64,000 nucleotides of DNA. Source: JACCWP01 sp963801045. GTDB taxonomy: Bacteria; Actinomycetota; Actinomycetes; Propionibacteriales; Nocardioidaceae. The stretch covers positions 930,001-994,000 of the forward strand of contig CAWDDC010000004.1 of NCBI GenBank assembly GCA_963801045.1, in the 5' to 3' direction. Below, piece by piece: positions 56,261-64,000 of the stretch. Made by a program: the position numbers and the translations under genes. The notes under the pieces are model-generated. The model saw only the letters and a program-made list of their open reading frames with translations, had not been told where the DNA came from and did not search any database. Numbering within the stretch: position 1 is the stretch's first letter; every line of letters begins with the position of its first letter.

Positions 56261-58837
56261 TCAGGCCTCGGCCGGCACCAGCACCGCGTCGGCGCGCAGG
56301 TCGGGCTCGGTGCCTGGGGTGAGCGTCACGTCGCCGACCACCTTGCCCGCTGCCCGCACGTCGTCGAGCGCCTCGGCCAGCAGGTCGAGGTCGTCCTGCA
56401 GGGCGTGCACGGTGAGCGCCGAGACCTCGGTGCGCATCCCCACCTTGGCCGTCGACTTGGCGCCGCGGACCCCGGCCAGTGCCTGCGCCGCGACGTCGAG
56501 CACCCGCGGCTCCGCGGCCGGACCGAGCTCGTCCGTCGTGGGCCAGCTGGCCCGGTGCACCGACCCCGGCTGCCACCACGACCACACCTCCGCGGTGACG
56601 AAGGGCAGGTACGGCGCGAGCAGCCGCAGCTGCACGTGCAGTGCGGTCGCCAGCGTGGCCCGGGCGGACGCCGCCGCCTGTTCGCCGCGGGCGCCGTAGG
56701 CTCGCTCCTTGACCAGCTCGAGGTAGTCGTCGCAGAACGTCCAGAACAGCCGTTCGGTGACCTCCAGTCCGCCGGTGTAGTCGTAGCCGTCCAGCGACCG
56801 CGTCGCCTGCTCGACCACGCCGGACAGCTGCGCCAGCAGCGCGCGGTCGAGCGGCTCGGTGACGTCGTCGACGTCGGTCGAGGTGGCACCGAGCCCGAGC
56901 ACGAACTTGCTCGCGTTGAGCACCTTCATCGCCAGTCGCCGGCCCACCTTCATCTGGGCCTCGTCGAACGGGCTGTCCAGCCCCGGCCGCGCCATCGCCG
57001 CGCGCCACCGCACGGCGTCGGAGCCGTACTTGTCGAGGATCTCGGTCGGCACGACCGCGTTGCCCTTGGACTTGCTCATCTTCTTGCGGTCGGGGTCGAC
57101 CACGAAGCCGGAGATCATCGAGTGCGTCCAGGGCACGGTGCCGTTCTCCAGGTGCGCCCGCACGACCCGGCTGAACAGCCAGGTGCGGATGATCTCGTGC
57201 GCATGCGTGTTCAGGTCCATCGGGAACACCCGCTGGAACAGGTCCGGGTCGGTCTCCCACCCGCCGGCGATGTGCGGCGACAGCGACGACGTGGCCCAGG
57301 TGTCCATCACGTCGGGATCGGCGGTGAAGCCGCCCGGCTGGTCGCGCTGGTCCTCGGTGTAGCCGGCGGGCACCGCCGACGTCGGGTCGACAGGGAGGTC
57401 GTCCTCGTCCGCCAGCAGCAGCCGGTCGAAGACCCGCTGACCGTCGGCGTCGAGCGGGTACCACACCGGGAAGGCGACGCCGAAGAACCGTTGCCGGCTG
57501 ATCAGCCAGTCGCCGTTGAGGCCGGTCACCCAGTTCTCGTAGCGGTGCCGCATGAAGTCGGGCGTCCACCGGATCTCGCGGCCGCGCTCGATCAGCCGCT
57601 CGCGCAGCGGCTCGTCACGTCCGCCGTTGGTGATGTACCACTGCCGGGTCGAGACGATCTCCAGCGGACGGGTGCCGCGCTCGTAGAACTTCACCGGGTG
57701 CGTGATCGGCCGTGGCTCGCCCTCCAGCGCGCCCGCCTTGCGCAGCATCTCGACCGTCGTCTCCTTGGCCGAGTGCACGGTCTTGCCCGCGAGCTGCTCG
57801 TACGCGGCCGCCGCTTGCGGCGACTCGAGCCAGCCCGGCGTCTCGCGGTGGAACCGGCCGGCCCGGTTGATCACCGTGCGGGTGGGCAGGTCGAGCTCAC
57901 GCCACCAGGTGACGTCCGTCGTGTCGCCGAAGGTGCAGATCATCGCGATGCCGGAGCCCTTGTCCGGCTGCGCCAGCGGGTGCGCGACGACCGGCACCTC
58001 GACCCCGAACAGCGGCGTGCTGACGGTGCTGCCGACCAGCGGCCGGTAGCGGTCGTCGTCAGGGTGCGCGACCACCGCGACGCAGCTGGCGATCAGCTCC
58101 GGTCGGGTGGTCTCGATCATCACCTGCCCGTCGCCGTCGGTGCGCGCGAACGCGATCCGGTGGTAGGCGCCCGGCGTCTCGCGGTCCTCCAGCTCGGCCT
58201 GGGCGATCGCGGTCTGGTCGGTGACGTCCCACAGCGTCGGGGCCTCGGCCTGGTAGGCCTCGCCCCGGGCCAGGTTGCGCAGGAACGCGCGCTGGCTGAC
58301 TGCGAGGGACCGTTCGCCGATCGTCGTGTAGAGCAGGCTCCAGTCGACCGACAGGCCGAGCTGGCGCCACAGCGACTCGAAGATCTGCACGTCGGACTCG
58401 ATCAGCCGCTCGCACAGGTCGATGAAGTTGCGCCGGCTGATCGGCAGCTGCCGCTTCGGGTCGGGCTTGTCCGGCGGCTCGAAGTCCGGGTCGTACGGCA
58501 GTGACGGGTCGCAGCGGACACCGAAGAAGTTCTGCACCCGGCGCTCGGTCGGGAGCCCGTTGTTGTCCCACCCCATCGGGTAGTAGACGGTCTTGCCACG
58601 CATCCGCTGGTAGCGGGCGATCAGGTCGGTGTGGGTGTAGCTGAACACGTGCCCGACGTGCAGGCTGCCCGACACCGTCGGCGGCGGGGTGTCGATGCTG
58701 AAGACCTCGTCCCGCGGGCGGGTGCGGTCGAAGAGGTACGTCCCGTCGTCCTGCCAGGCCTGCGCCCAGCGGGCCTCGAGCCCCTCGAGCGCGGGCTTCT
58801 CCGGAATGGACGGGGTGGCGTGCTGGTCACTACTCAC
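56261..58837 (-). CDS. valS: Valyl-tRNA synthetase
   Basis: 858 residues, GTG start with AAGGTGAT upstream. Class I synthetase: HVGHV (HIGH motif) at about 42, GWDNNGLPTERRVQNFFGVRCD, the editing domain with TTRPELIASC and KMSKS (KKMSKSKGN) in the second half. The C-terminal anticodon-binding domain ends without a long coiled coil, so the protein belongs to the shorter actinobacterial type. It charges tRNA-Val. No T-box leader was found upstream. It is divergent from folC. Confidence 0.97.
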   Translation of the reverse strand: MSSDQHATPSIPEKPALEGLEARWAQAWQDDGTYLFDRTRPRDEVFSIDTPPPTVSGSLHVGHVFSYTHTDLIARYQRMRGKTVYYPMGWDNNGLPTERRVQNFFGVRCDPSLPYDPDFEPPDKPDPKRQLPISRRNFIDLCERLIESDVQIFESLWRQLGLSVDWSLLYTTIGERSLAVSQRAFLRNLARGEAYQAEAPTLWDVTDQTAIAQAELEDRETPGAYHRIAFARTDGDGQVMIETTRPELIASCVAVVAHPDDDRYRPLVGSTVSTPLFGVEVPVVAHPLAQPDKGSGIAMICTFGDTTDVTWWRELDLPTRTVINRAGRFHRETPGWLESPQAAAAYEQLAGKTVHSAKETTVEMLRKAGALEGEPRPITHPVKFYERGTRPLEIVSTRQWYITNGGRDEPLRERLIERGREIRWTPDFMRHRYENWVTGLNGDWLISRQRFFGVAFPVWYPLDADGQRVFDRLLLADEDDLPVDPTSAVPAGYTEDQRDQPGGFTADPDVMDTWATSSLSPHIAGGWETDPDLFQRVFPMDLNTHAHEIIRTWLFSRVVRAHLENGTVPWTHSMISGFVVDPDRKKMSKSKGNAVVPTEILDKYGSDAVRWRAAMARPGLDSPFDEAQMKVGRRLAMKVLNASKFVLGLGATSTDVDDVTEPLDRALLAQLSGVVEQATRSLDGYDYTGGLEVTERLFWTFCDDYLELVKERAYGARGEQAAASARATLATALHVQLRLLAPYLPFVTAEVWSWWQPGSVHRASWPTTDELGPAAEPRVLDVAAQALAGVRGAKSTAKVGMRTEVSALTVHALQDDLDLLAEALDDVRAAGKVVGDVTLTPGTEPDLRADAVLVPAEA

Positions 58838-59030
58838 GAGCGATCACCTTCGTGGGGTGGGGCCGCGTGCGTCCAGGGGTGTCCTGGGTGACGGACGGCG
58901 GCCGGGATGGAGACGGTCGGCTGGGCTGGCTGACGAGCCGGGCTGAGGGGGCGCTCAACGGCGCCTGGCTACTCGCTCGCGCAGTCGGCCGGTGTCCATG
59001 CCCACAGTCTATGCCTGCGATAGTGGCCGG

Positions 59031-60371
59031 GTGGCCGCGGACCCGTCGTACGCACAGGTCGAGCACGCGCTGCTGGACCGTTGGCCGGAGACCCGGCTCG
59101 ACCCCTCGCTGGACCGGATCCGGGGGCTGACCGACCTGCTCGGCGACCCGCAGCACGGCTACGCGGTCGTGCACCTGACGGGCACCAACGGCAAGACGTC
59201 GACCAGCCGGATGATCGACGCGCTGCTTCGCGGCACCGGGCTGCGCACCGGCCGCTACACCAGCCCGCACCTGCAGTCGATGACCGAGCGGATCAGCATC
59301 GACGGCGAGGCGCTCACCCCGGAGCAGTTCGTGCAGGCGTGGACCGACGTCGCGCCCTACGTCGAGGTGATCGACCGGTCGGCTCCGCACCTGATGTCGT
59401 TCTTCGAGGTGGTCACGGGCATGGCGTTCGCCGCCTTCGCCGACGCGCCGGTCGATGCCGCGGTCGTCGAGGTCGGGATGGGCGGCAGCTGGGACGCCAC
59501 CAACGTTGCCGACGGGCAGGTGGCGGTGGTGACGCCCGTCGCGGTCGACCACGCCAGCTACCTCGGCACCGACCCCGTCGACGTCGCCGGCGAGAAGGCC
59601 GGGATCATCAAGGCGGGTGCGCTGGCGGTGCTGGCCGAGCAGTCCGTCGACGTCGCCGAGGTCCTGCTGCGGCGGGCCGCGGAGGTCGGCGCGACGGTCG
59701 CCCGGGAGGGCCTCGAGTTCGGGGTCGGGTCCCGGCTGCCGGGGGTCGGCGGGCAGGTCGTGTCGGTGCGCGGGCTGGCCCGCGAGTACGACGAGATCTT
59801 CCTGCCCCTGCACGGGGCGCACCAGGCGCACAACGCGGCCGCAGCCGTGGCCGCCGTCGAGGCGTTCCTGGGCAGCAACGAGCTCGACCCCGATGTCGTG
59901 CGGGAGGCGTTCGCCACCGTCACGTCCCCCGGACGGCTCGAGGTGGTGCGGCGCAGCCCGACCATCGTCCTGGACGGTGCGCACAACCCGCACGGCGCAC
60001 AGGCCACGGCCGAAGCGCTGCAGGAGGCGTTCCGCTTCAGCCCGCTGGTCGGTGTGGTCGGCGTGATGCGGGACAAGGACGTCGAGGGGCTGCTGGCGGC
60101 ATTCGAGCCGGTGTTCGCCGAGATCGTGTGCACCCAGAACTCCACCGGTCGGGCCCTGCCCGTGCACGACCTGGCCGACGTCGCCGAGCAGGTCTTCGGG
60201 CGTGACCGGGTGCACGTCGCCCCGCGGCTCGACGACGCTCTCGACACTGCCACCGGGCTGGCCGAGCAGGGCGAGTCCTTCGGCGAGTCGCTCGGCTCGG
60301 GCGGCGTGCTGGTGACCGGTTCGGTGGTCACCGTCGGCGAGGCCCGCACCATGCTCGGCGTCACCGGCTGA
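59031..60371 (+). CDS. folC: Folylpolyglutamate / dihydrofolate synthase
   Basis: 446 residues. The Mur-ligase-like ATP site is VHLTGTNGKTSTSRMIDALLR; GMGGSWDATNV, SYLGTDPVDVAGEKAGIIKAG, HGAHQAHNAAAAVAAVEAF and ILDGAHNPHG-type motif VLDGAHNPHGA complete the FolC pattern. It adds glutamate to folates. GTG 59031 is chosen because GATAGT (59019-59024) ends six bases before it (leaderless) and matches the usual start of the family; a GTG at 58992 is also in frame. First gene of a rightward operon. Confidence 0.95.
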   Translation: MAADPSYAQVEHALLDRWPETRLDPSLDRIRGLTDLLGDPQHGYAVVHLTGTNGKTSTSRMIDALLRGTGLRTGRYTSPHLQSMTERISIDGEALTPEQFVQAWTDVAPYVEVIDRSAPHLMSFFEVVTGMAFAAFADAPVDAAVVEVGMGGSWDATNVADGQVAVVTPVAVDHASYLGTDPVDVAGEKAGIIKAGALAVLAEQSVDVAEVLLRRAAEVGATVAREGLEFGVGSRLPGVGGQVVSVRGLAREYDEIFLPLHGAHQAHNAAAAVAAVEAFLGSNELDPDVVREAFATVTSPGRLEVVRRSPTIVLDGAHNPHGAQATAEALQEAFRFSPLVGVVGVMRDKDVEGLLAAFEPVFAEIVCTQNSTGRALPVHDLADVAEQVFGRDRVHVAPRLDDALDTATGLAEQGESFGESLGSGGVLVTGSVVTVGEARTMLGVTG

Positions 60372-60383
60372 GCGGGCCGGACC

Positions 60384-60719
60384 ATGCGGGCGATGTGTGC
60401 TGCGGTGCTGGCGTTCGAGGCGATCGTGATCGCGCTGTCGGTGCCGGTGATGATCACGGTGACGGGCGTCGACAAGGGGCCGGCGCTCGGCGCAGGCCTC
60501 GGGCTGGCCGGGCTTGCGGTCGTCACCGCGGGCCTGCTGCGGTACCCGTGGGCCTACGCGCTGGGCTGGCTGGTGCAGGTCGGGGCGATCGCGCTGGGCT
60601 TCGTCACCGGCGCGATGTTCGTGGTGGGCGGGCTGTTCGGCGGCCTGTGGGTGCTGGCGGTCGTGCTCGGGCGACGGGTCGAGGCGATCAAGGCCCAGCG
60701 CGAGGCCGACGCCGCCTGA
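60384..60719 (+). CDS. DUF4233-family membrane protein
   Basis: 111 residues with about four membrane spans (AVLAFEAIVIALSVPVMITV, GLGLAGLAVVTAGLL, YALGWLVQVGAIALGF, MFVVGGLFGGLWVLAVVLG) and a short charged tail. DUF4233 genes almost always follow folC in actinobacteria, as here (12 bases). Function is unknown. Confidence 0.9.
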   Translation: MRAMCAAVLAFEAIVIALSVPVMITVTGVDKGPALGAGLGLAGLAVVTAGLLRYPWAYALGWLVQVGAIALGFVTGAMFVVGGLFGGLWVLAVVLGRRVEAIKAQREADAA

Positions 60720-60747
60720 GCGGCCGGCTGTCGCGTACCGTCCCCGG

Positions 60748-61635
60748 GTGACTGCATCGCCCGCCGTGCTGCTCGCGACCTGCGCGGAGATTCCCGACGG
60801 GGACGACGACGAGCAGCTCGGCGTCGAGGCACTCCGCGCCGTGGGCGTGGACGTGGCGTTCGGGGTGTGGGACGACCCGGGCGTCGACTGGTCGGCGCCC
60901 GACCTGGTGGTGGTGCGGTCGGCGTGGGACTACGCCCGGCGCCACGACGGCTTCCTCGCCTGGGCGCGCAGCGTGCCCCGCCTCGCCAACCCGGCGCACG
61001 TGATCGCCTGGAACACCGACAAGCGCTACCTCGGCGAGCTGGCCGCCGTCGGCGTGCCGGTCGTGCCCACCCGCTGGTACGCGCCCGGCGACGCACCCCC
61101 GGTGCCCGACGGTCCGGTCGTGGTCAAGCCGACGGTGAGCGCCGGCGCCCGCGACACCCGCCGGCACGACGACCCGGCCGAGGCGACGGCGCACGCGGCG
61201 GCGCTGTTGACCGCCGGGCGCCACGTGATGGTGCAGCCCTATGTCACGTCCATCGACAGCGCGGGCGAGACCGGAGTGGTCTTCCTCTGCGGCGTGTTCA
61301 GCCACGCGTTCGGCAAGGGCCCGCTGCTGACTGCCGGCAAGCGCGCCACCAGCGCGTTGTTCGCCGAGGAGGAGATCGCCGCGCGGGAGCCGTCGGCCCG
61401 CGAGCTCGAGGTGGCTGAGCAGGTGCTGGAGGCCGCCGAGATGCGCGGCCACGCCACCCGGTCCGAGCTGCTCTACGCCCGCGTCGACCTCGTACCCGGC
61501 GAGGAGGACGAGCCGCTGCTGCTCGAGCTCGAGCTCGCCGAGCCGTCGCTGTTCTTCGCCGCCGGGGACGGCGCAGCCGAACGGTGGGCCGTGGCCGTGC
61601 GCACCGCTGCGCTCGCCGCCGCCGCCCGTCGGTAG
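60748..61635 (+). CDS. ATP-grasp (RimK/glutathione-synthetase-like) protein
   Basis: 295 residues, GTG start six bases after TACCGT (leaderless). ATP-grasp features: LLATCAEIPDGDDDEQL start, VVRSAWDYARRHDGFLAWAR, NTDKRYLGELAAVGVPVVPTRWY, PVVVKPTVSAGARDT (Lys/ATP), MVQPYVTSIDSAGETGVVFL, and LELELAEPSLFF (Mg-binding Glu). The family, sometimes annotated as glutathione synthetase-like, ligates an unknown carboxylate and amine. It separates DUF4233 from ndk, which are more often adjacent. Confidence 0.84.
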   Translation: MTASPAVLLATCAEIPDGDDDEQLGVEALRAVGVDVAFGVWDDPGVDWSAPDLVVVRSAWDYARRHDGFLAWARSVPRLANPAHVIAWNTDKRYLGELAAVGVPVVPTRWYAPGDAPPVPDGPVVVKPTVSAGARDTRRHDDPAEATAHAAALLTAGRHVMVQPYVTSIDSAGETGVVFLCGVFSHAFGKGPLLTAGKRATSALFAEEEIAAREPSARELEVAEQVLEAAEMRGHATRSELLYARVDLVPGEEDEPLLLELELAEPSLFFAAGDGAAERWAVAVRTAALAAAARR

Positions 61636-61645
61636 GGTCCCGCCC

Positions 61646-62062
61646 ATGCAGCGCACGCTGGTCCTGCTCAAGCCCGACACCGTCCGCCGCGGGCTGATGG
61701 GCGAGGTGCTCGGTCGGTTCGAGGACAAGCGCCTCACGGTCGTCGCCATGGACCTGCGGCACATCGACGCCGCGCAGGCCGACCGGCACTACGCCGAGCA
61801 CGTCGACCGCGACTTCTACCCGCCGCTGCGCGACTTCGTCACGTCCGGGCCGCTGGTCGCCATGGTGCTCGAGGGCGAGGAGGCGGTGGAGGTGGTTCGG
61901 CTGCTCAACGGCGCCACCGACGGACGGAAGGCCCTGCCCGGCACCATCCGGGGTGACCTGTCGCTGTCCAACCGGGAGAACCTGGTGCACGGCTCGGACT
62001 CCCCGGAGTCGGCCGCGCGCGAGATCGCCCTGTGGTTCCCCGAGCTGTCACCGTCTGGTTGA
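61646..62062 (+). CDS. ndk: Nucleoside diphosphate kinase
   Basis: 138 residues. TLVLLKPDTVRRGLMGEVLGRFE, HYAEHVDRDFYPPLRDFVTSGP and NRENLVHGSDSPESAAREIALWF, with phospho-His115, define NDK. It transfers gamma-phosphates between NTPs and dNDPs. TAGGGT (61633-61638) ends seven bases before the ATG, so it can be leaderless and independent of the upstream operon. A hairpin overlaps its stop codon. Confidence 0.97.
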   Translation: MQRTLVLLKPDTVRRGLMGEVLGRFEDKRLTVVAMDLRHIDAAQADRHYAEHVDRDFYPPLRDFVTSGPLVAMVLEGEEAVEVVRLLNGATDGRKALPGTIRGDLSLSNRENLVHGSDSPESAAREIALWFPELSPSG

Positions 62063-62088
62063 GCCAGGGGTCGACCAGCCGGTGACAG
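62045..62088. terminator. Bidirectional terminator after ndk
   Basis: CTGTCACCGTCTGGT (62045-62059) pairs with ACCAGCCGGTGACAG (62074-62088) at 14 of 15 positions with a 14-base loop. It overlaps the end of ndk and precedes the convergent transporter stop. Confidence 0.8.
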
Positions 62089-62098
62089 GTGCGGGGGG

Positions 62099-63394
62099 TC
62101 AGCGCGTGCGGGCGGTGGCCTCCACCTCGACGGTGTCCCGCACCGCAGGCACGATCGAGATCGCGACCGCGCCGAGCACGGCGACCGCGGCGAACAGGTA
62201 GAACCCCCACGGGTACTCCTCGTTGGCGGTGACGAGGAAGCCCACCACGATCGGCCCGACGATCGCGCCGATCCGGCCCACCCCGCTGGCGAAGCCGATG
62301 GCGGTGGCCCGGATGCCCGGCGGGTAGAGCTGGCTGACGTAGGCGTAGACCAGCACCTGCGCGCTGAACACGAACAGCCCGGCAGCCAGCACCACCGCGT
62401 AGACGCCGACGAGCGGGAGCTTGATGCTCAGCAGCGCGAGGAACGCCGCCGCGAGGCCGAACCACGCCACCGTGATCGGCTTGGTGCCGTGCCGGTCGGC
62501 GATCGCGCCCGCGACGATCAGCCCGGTCACCGCGCCGACGTTGAGGGTCAGCAGCAGCGCCAGCGACTGGCCGAGCGGGTAGTCGGCGGCGGTCATGATC
62601 GTGGGCAGCCAGGTGTTCAGGCCGTAGACCAGCAGCAGCCCCATGAACGAGGTCACCCAGAACGCCAGGCTGGAGCGCAGGTAGCGGCTCTGCAGCAGCG
62701 TGGAGACACTCGCCGCGGGCCGCTTGTGCTCGATCGCCGCCGGGTCGGGCAGCACCAGCCCGTACGTCGCCGCCAGCTCACGCGCCTCGTCGGCGCGGCC
62801 GTGCACCAGCAGGTACGACGCCGACTCCGGCAGCCGGGCCCACATCAGCGGCAGGGACAACAGGCCGAGCACGCCGCCCACCAGGAACATCCACCGCCAG
62901 CCGTGGTCCTCGACGATCGGGATGGCCAGCAACGCGGTGAGCACTGCGCCCACGTGGTAGCCGGTCATCAGCCGGGTCACCGAGGCGCCGGACGTGCCCG
63001 GCCGCGCGTACTCCGCGGCCAGGGCCAGCGCGACCGGGAGGCACCCGCCGAGCGCCAGCCCGGCGAGGAAGCGCAGCACGCACAGCCAGCCGAAGTCCGG
63101 CGCCGCCGCGCACACGAGGGTCAGCACCGAGAACCAGGCCACGCAGGCCAACAGGGTCGGCCGTCGCCCGAACCGATCGCTCGCGGTGCCGACGCCCACC
63201 GCACCGATCGCGACCCCCACCAGACCGAAGGTGGACAGCACGGACCCGTCGTTGCCGGTGAGCCCCCAGTCCGGCAGCAGCGCCGGCAGCACCGCGCCCA
63301 GCACGACCAGGTCGTAGCCCTCCAGGGCCACCGCGAGCCAGGCGAGCAGCACCGGCCAGCGCAGCGGGGTCGGTGACGTCGTCGTCGTGGCCAT
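62099..63394 (-). CDS. MFS transporter, aromatic acid:H+ symporter type
   Basis: 431 residues with twelve spans. Motif EGYDLVVLGAVLPALLPDWGL in the first span (Asp used in AAHS transporters such as PcaK/BenK), GTASDRFGRRPTLL between spans 2 and 3, LAGLALGGCLPVALALAAEY, and ADRHGTKP between 8 and 9. AGAGGAC lies before the ATG. It is downstream of a thiamine-diphosphate enzyme by 20 bases; together they may import and degrade an aromatic acid such as benzoylformate or mandelate (inference). Confidence 0.9.
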   Translation of the reverse strand: MATTTTSPTPLRWPVLLAWLAVALEGYDLVVLGAVLPALLPDWGLTGNDGSVLSTFGLVGVAIGAVGVGTASDRFGRRPTLLACVAWFSVLTLVCAAAPDFGWLCVLRFLAGLALGGCLPVALALAAEYARPGTSGASVTRLMTGYHVGAVLTALLAIPIVEDHGWRWMFLVGGVLGLLSLPLMWARLPESASYLLVHGRADEARELAATYGLVLPDPAAIEHKRPAASVSTLLQSRYLRSSLAFWVTSFMGLLLVYGLNTWLPTIMTAADYPLGQSLALLLTLNVGAVTGLIVAGAIADRHGTKPITVAWFGLAAAFLALLSIKLPLVGVYAVVLAAGLFVFSAQVLVYAYVSQLYPPGIRATAIGFASGVGRIGAIVGPIVVGFLVTANEEYPWGFYLFAAVAVLGAVAISIVPAVRDTVEVEATARTR

Positions 63395-63414
63395 GGCGGG
63401 TCCTCTCAGCGGGG

Positions 63415-64000
63415 TCAGGGCTGGAACGCGGGATCAGGGGCGACCCGGACCGACAGCAGCAGCGGCTGGACGCGGTCGTACCAGTCGGCCGCGACCTCGT
63501 CGAGCGCGGCGACCAGCTCCGGGTGGGTGGTGACGGTGCGGGCGGGGCAACCCAGCGCGGTGGCCAGACCGGCGACGTCGACGTCGTCGAAGTCTGGCCA
63601 CACCGGCTTGGCCCCGGCCTGCTCGGCGAGCCGGTCCATGACCGCGTAGCGGCCGTTGTCGAGGACGATCAGGACGACCCCGACGTGGTGCCGCGCGGCG
63701 GTCCACAGCGACTGCACCGCGTACAGCGACGAGCCGTCGCCGACCACCGCGACCACGGGCCGGCCGGGGTCGGCCATCCGGATGCCGATGGCGGCGGGGA
63801 GGGCGAAGCCGAGGCCGCCCATCGCGGCGGAGACGAACCCGCCGGGGCGGCGGGCGGGCACCAGCTCGTGCAGGTCCGGCCGGCTGGACGGAGTCTCCTC
63901 GACCACGGTGGCGTCGTGCGGCAGCCGGGCGGCGAGCGCCGCGAAGACCTGGCGCGCGCTCAGCGGCTCGCCGCGCGACGGAGGGCGCACAACGGGGCGG
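63415..64000 (-). CDS. Thiamine-diphosphate-dependent decarboxylase, benzoylformate decarboxylase-like, 5' part beyond right edge
   Basis: Only the C-terminal ~194 residues are in the window; the frame stays open to the end. They hold the TPP-binding region: GGLGFALPAAIGIRMADPG, VVAVVGDGSSLYAVQSLWTAARHHVGVVLIVLDNGRYAVM (GDG...N motif), and VDVAGLATALGCPARTV. The order and spacing fit benzoylformate decarboxylase (MdlC) and related 2-ketoacid decarboxylases. The catalytic His/Glu of the N-terminal domain cannot be checked. Operonic with the aromatic-acid-type MFS transporter. Confidence 0.82.
   Translation of the reverse strand, partial: RPVVRPPSRGEPLSARQVFAALAARLPHDATVVEETPSSRPDLHELVPARRPGGFVSAAMGGLGFALPAAIGIRMADPGRPVVAVVGDGSSLYAVQSLWTAARHHVGVVLIVLDNGRYAVMDRLAEQAGAKPVWPDFDDVDVAGLATALGCPARTVTTHPELVAALDEVAADWYDRVQPLLLSVRVAPDPAFQP

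Noticed and set aside
58838..59030. T-box riboswitch upstream of valS
   Set aside because: No conserved T-box sequence or specifier stem could be found; actinobacterial T-boxes are mostly linked to ileS.

Overview
The window is high-GC DNA from an actinobacterium, most likely of the Nocardioidaceae type (inference). The signs are the tig-clpP1-clpP2-clpX block, the valS / folC-DUF4233-ndk block, an F420-dependent glucose-6-phosphate dehydrogenase, a mycothiol-dependent isomerase-family enzyme, a rifamycin-responsive HelR, and many start codons placed 6-8 bases after a TANNNT-like -10 box (leaderless transcripts). I see no CRISPR array, insertion sequence, prophage or rRNA. Two tRNAs are present: Gly(TCC) and Pro(TGG).

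Layout. 1-12.4 kb: a c-di-GMP GGDEF-EAL protein cut by the left edge, a Tat-exported sulfatase, an AlkZ/YcaQ-like winged-helix protein and assorted single-gene units (PEP mutase-like enzyme, GT87 glycosyltransferase, thioredoxin-reductase-like protein, PIN toxin-like protein, LamG lectin). 12.4-24.4 kb: an ECF41 sigma factor with symmetrical divergent promoters, a chimeric gene remnant, a DinB and a DHFR-like protein, helR with its rifamycin-associated element, a TetR unit, a small membrane protein with its regulator, tRNA-Gly, a second GGDEF-EAL protein and a truncated VOC gene. 24.4-30.8 kb: a catabolic operon (alpha-hydroxy-acid oxidase, acetamidase/formamidase, SDR), a DUF2237 protein, a secreted DUF6454-like protein and an IclR-hydrolase pair.

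30.9-41.1 kb is the most unusual part: six translationally coupled genes encoding a receiver-only response regulator, four paralogous membrane histidine kinases in a row, and a protein that joins a class III nucleotide-cyclase domain to a NarL-type response regulator. It looks like a branched phosphorelay that ends in both transcription control and possible cyclic-nucleotide signalling.

41.2-64 kb: an aromatic-amino-acid-lyase-like protein that lacks the MIO tripeptide, tRNA-Pro, trigger factor, a lipase-like hydrolase, the Clp protease block with a ClgR-like box, a secreted GH30 glycosidase, fgd, an enoyl-reductase-like protein, valS, folC-DUF4233-ATP-grasp-ndk, and at the right edge an aromatic-acid-type MFS transporter with a benzoylformate-decarboxylase-like enzyme cut by the window end. 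Several convergent gene pairs are separated by clear hairpin terminators.
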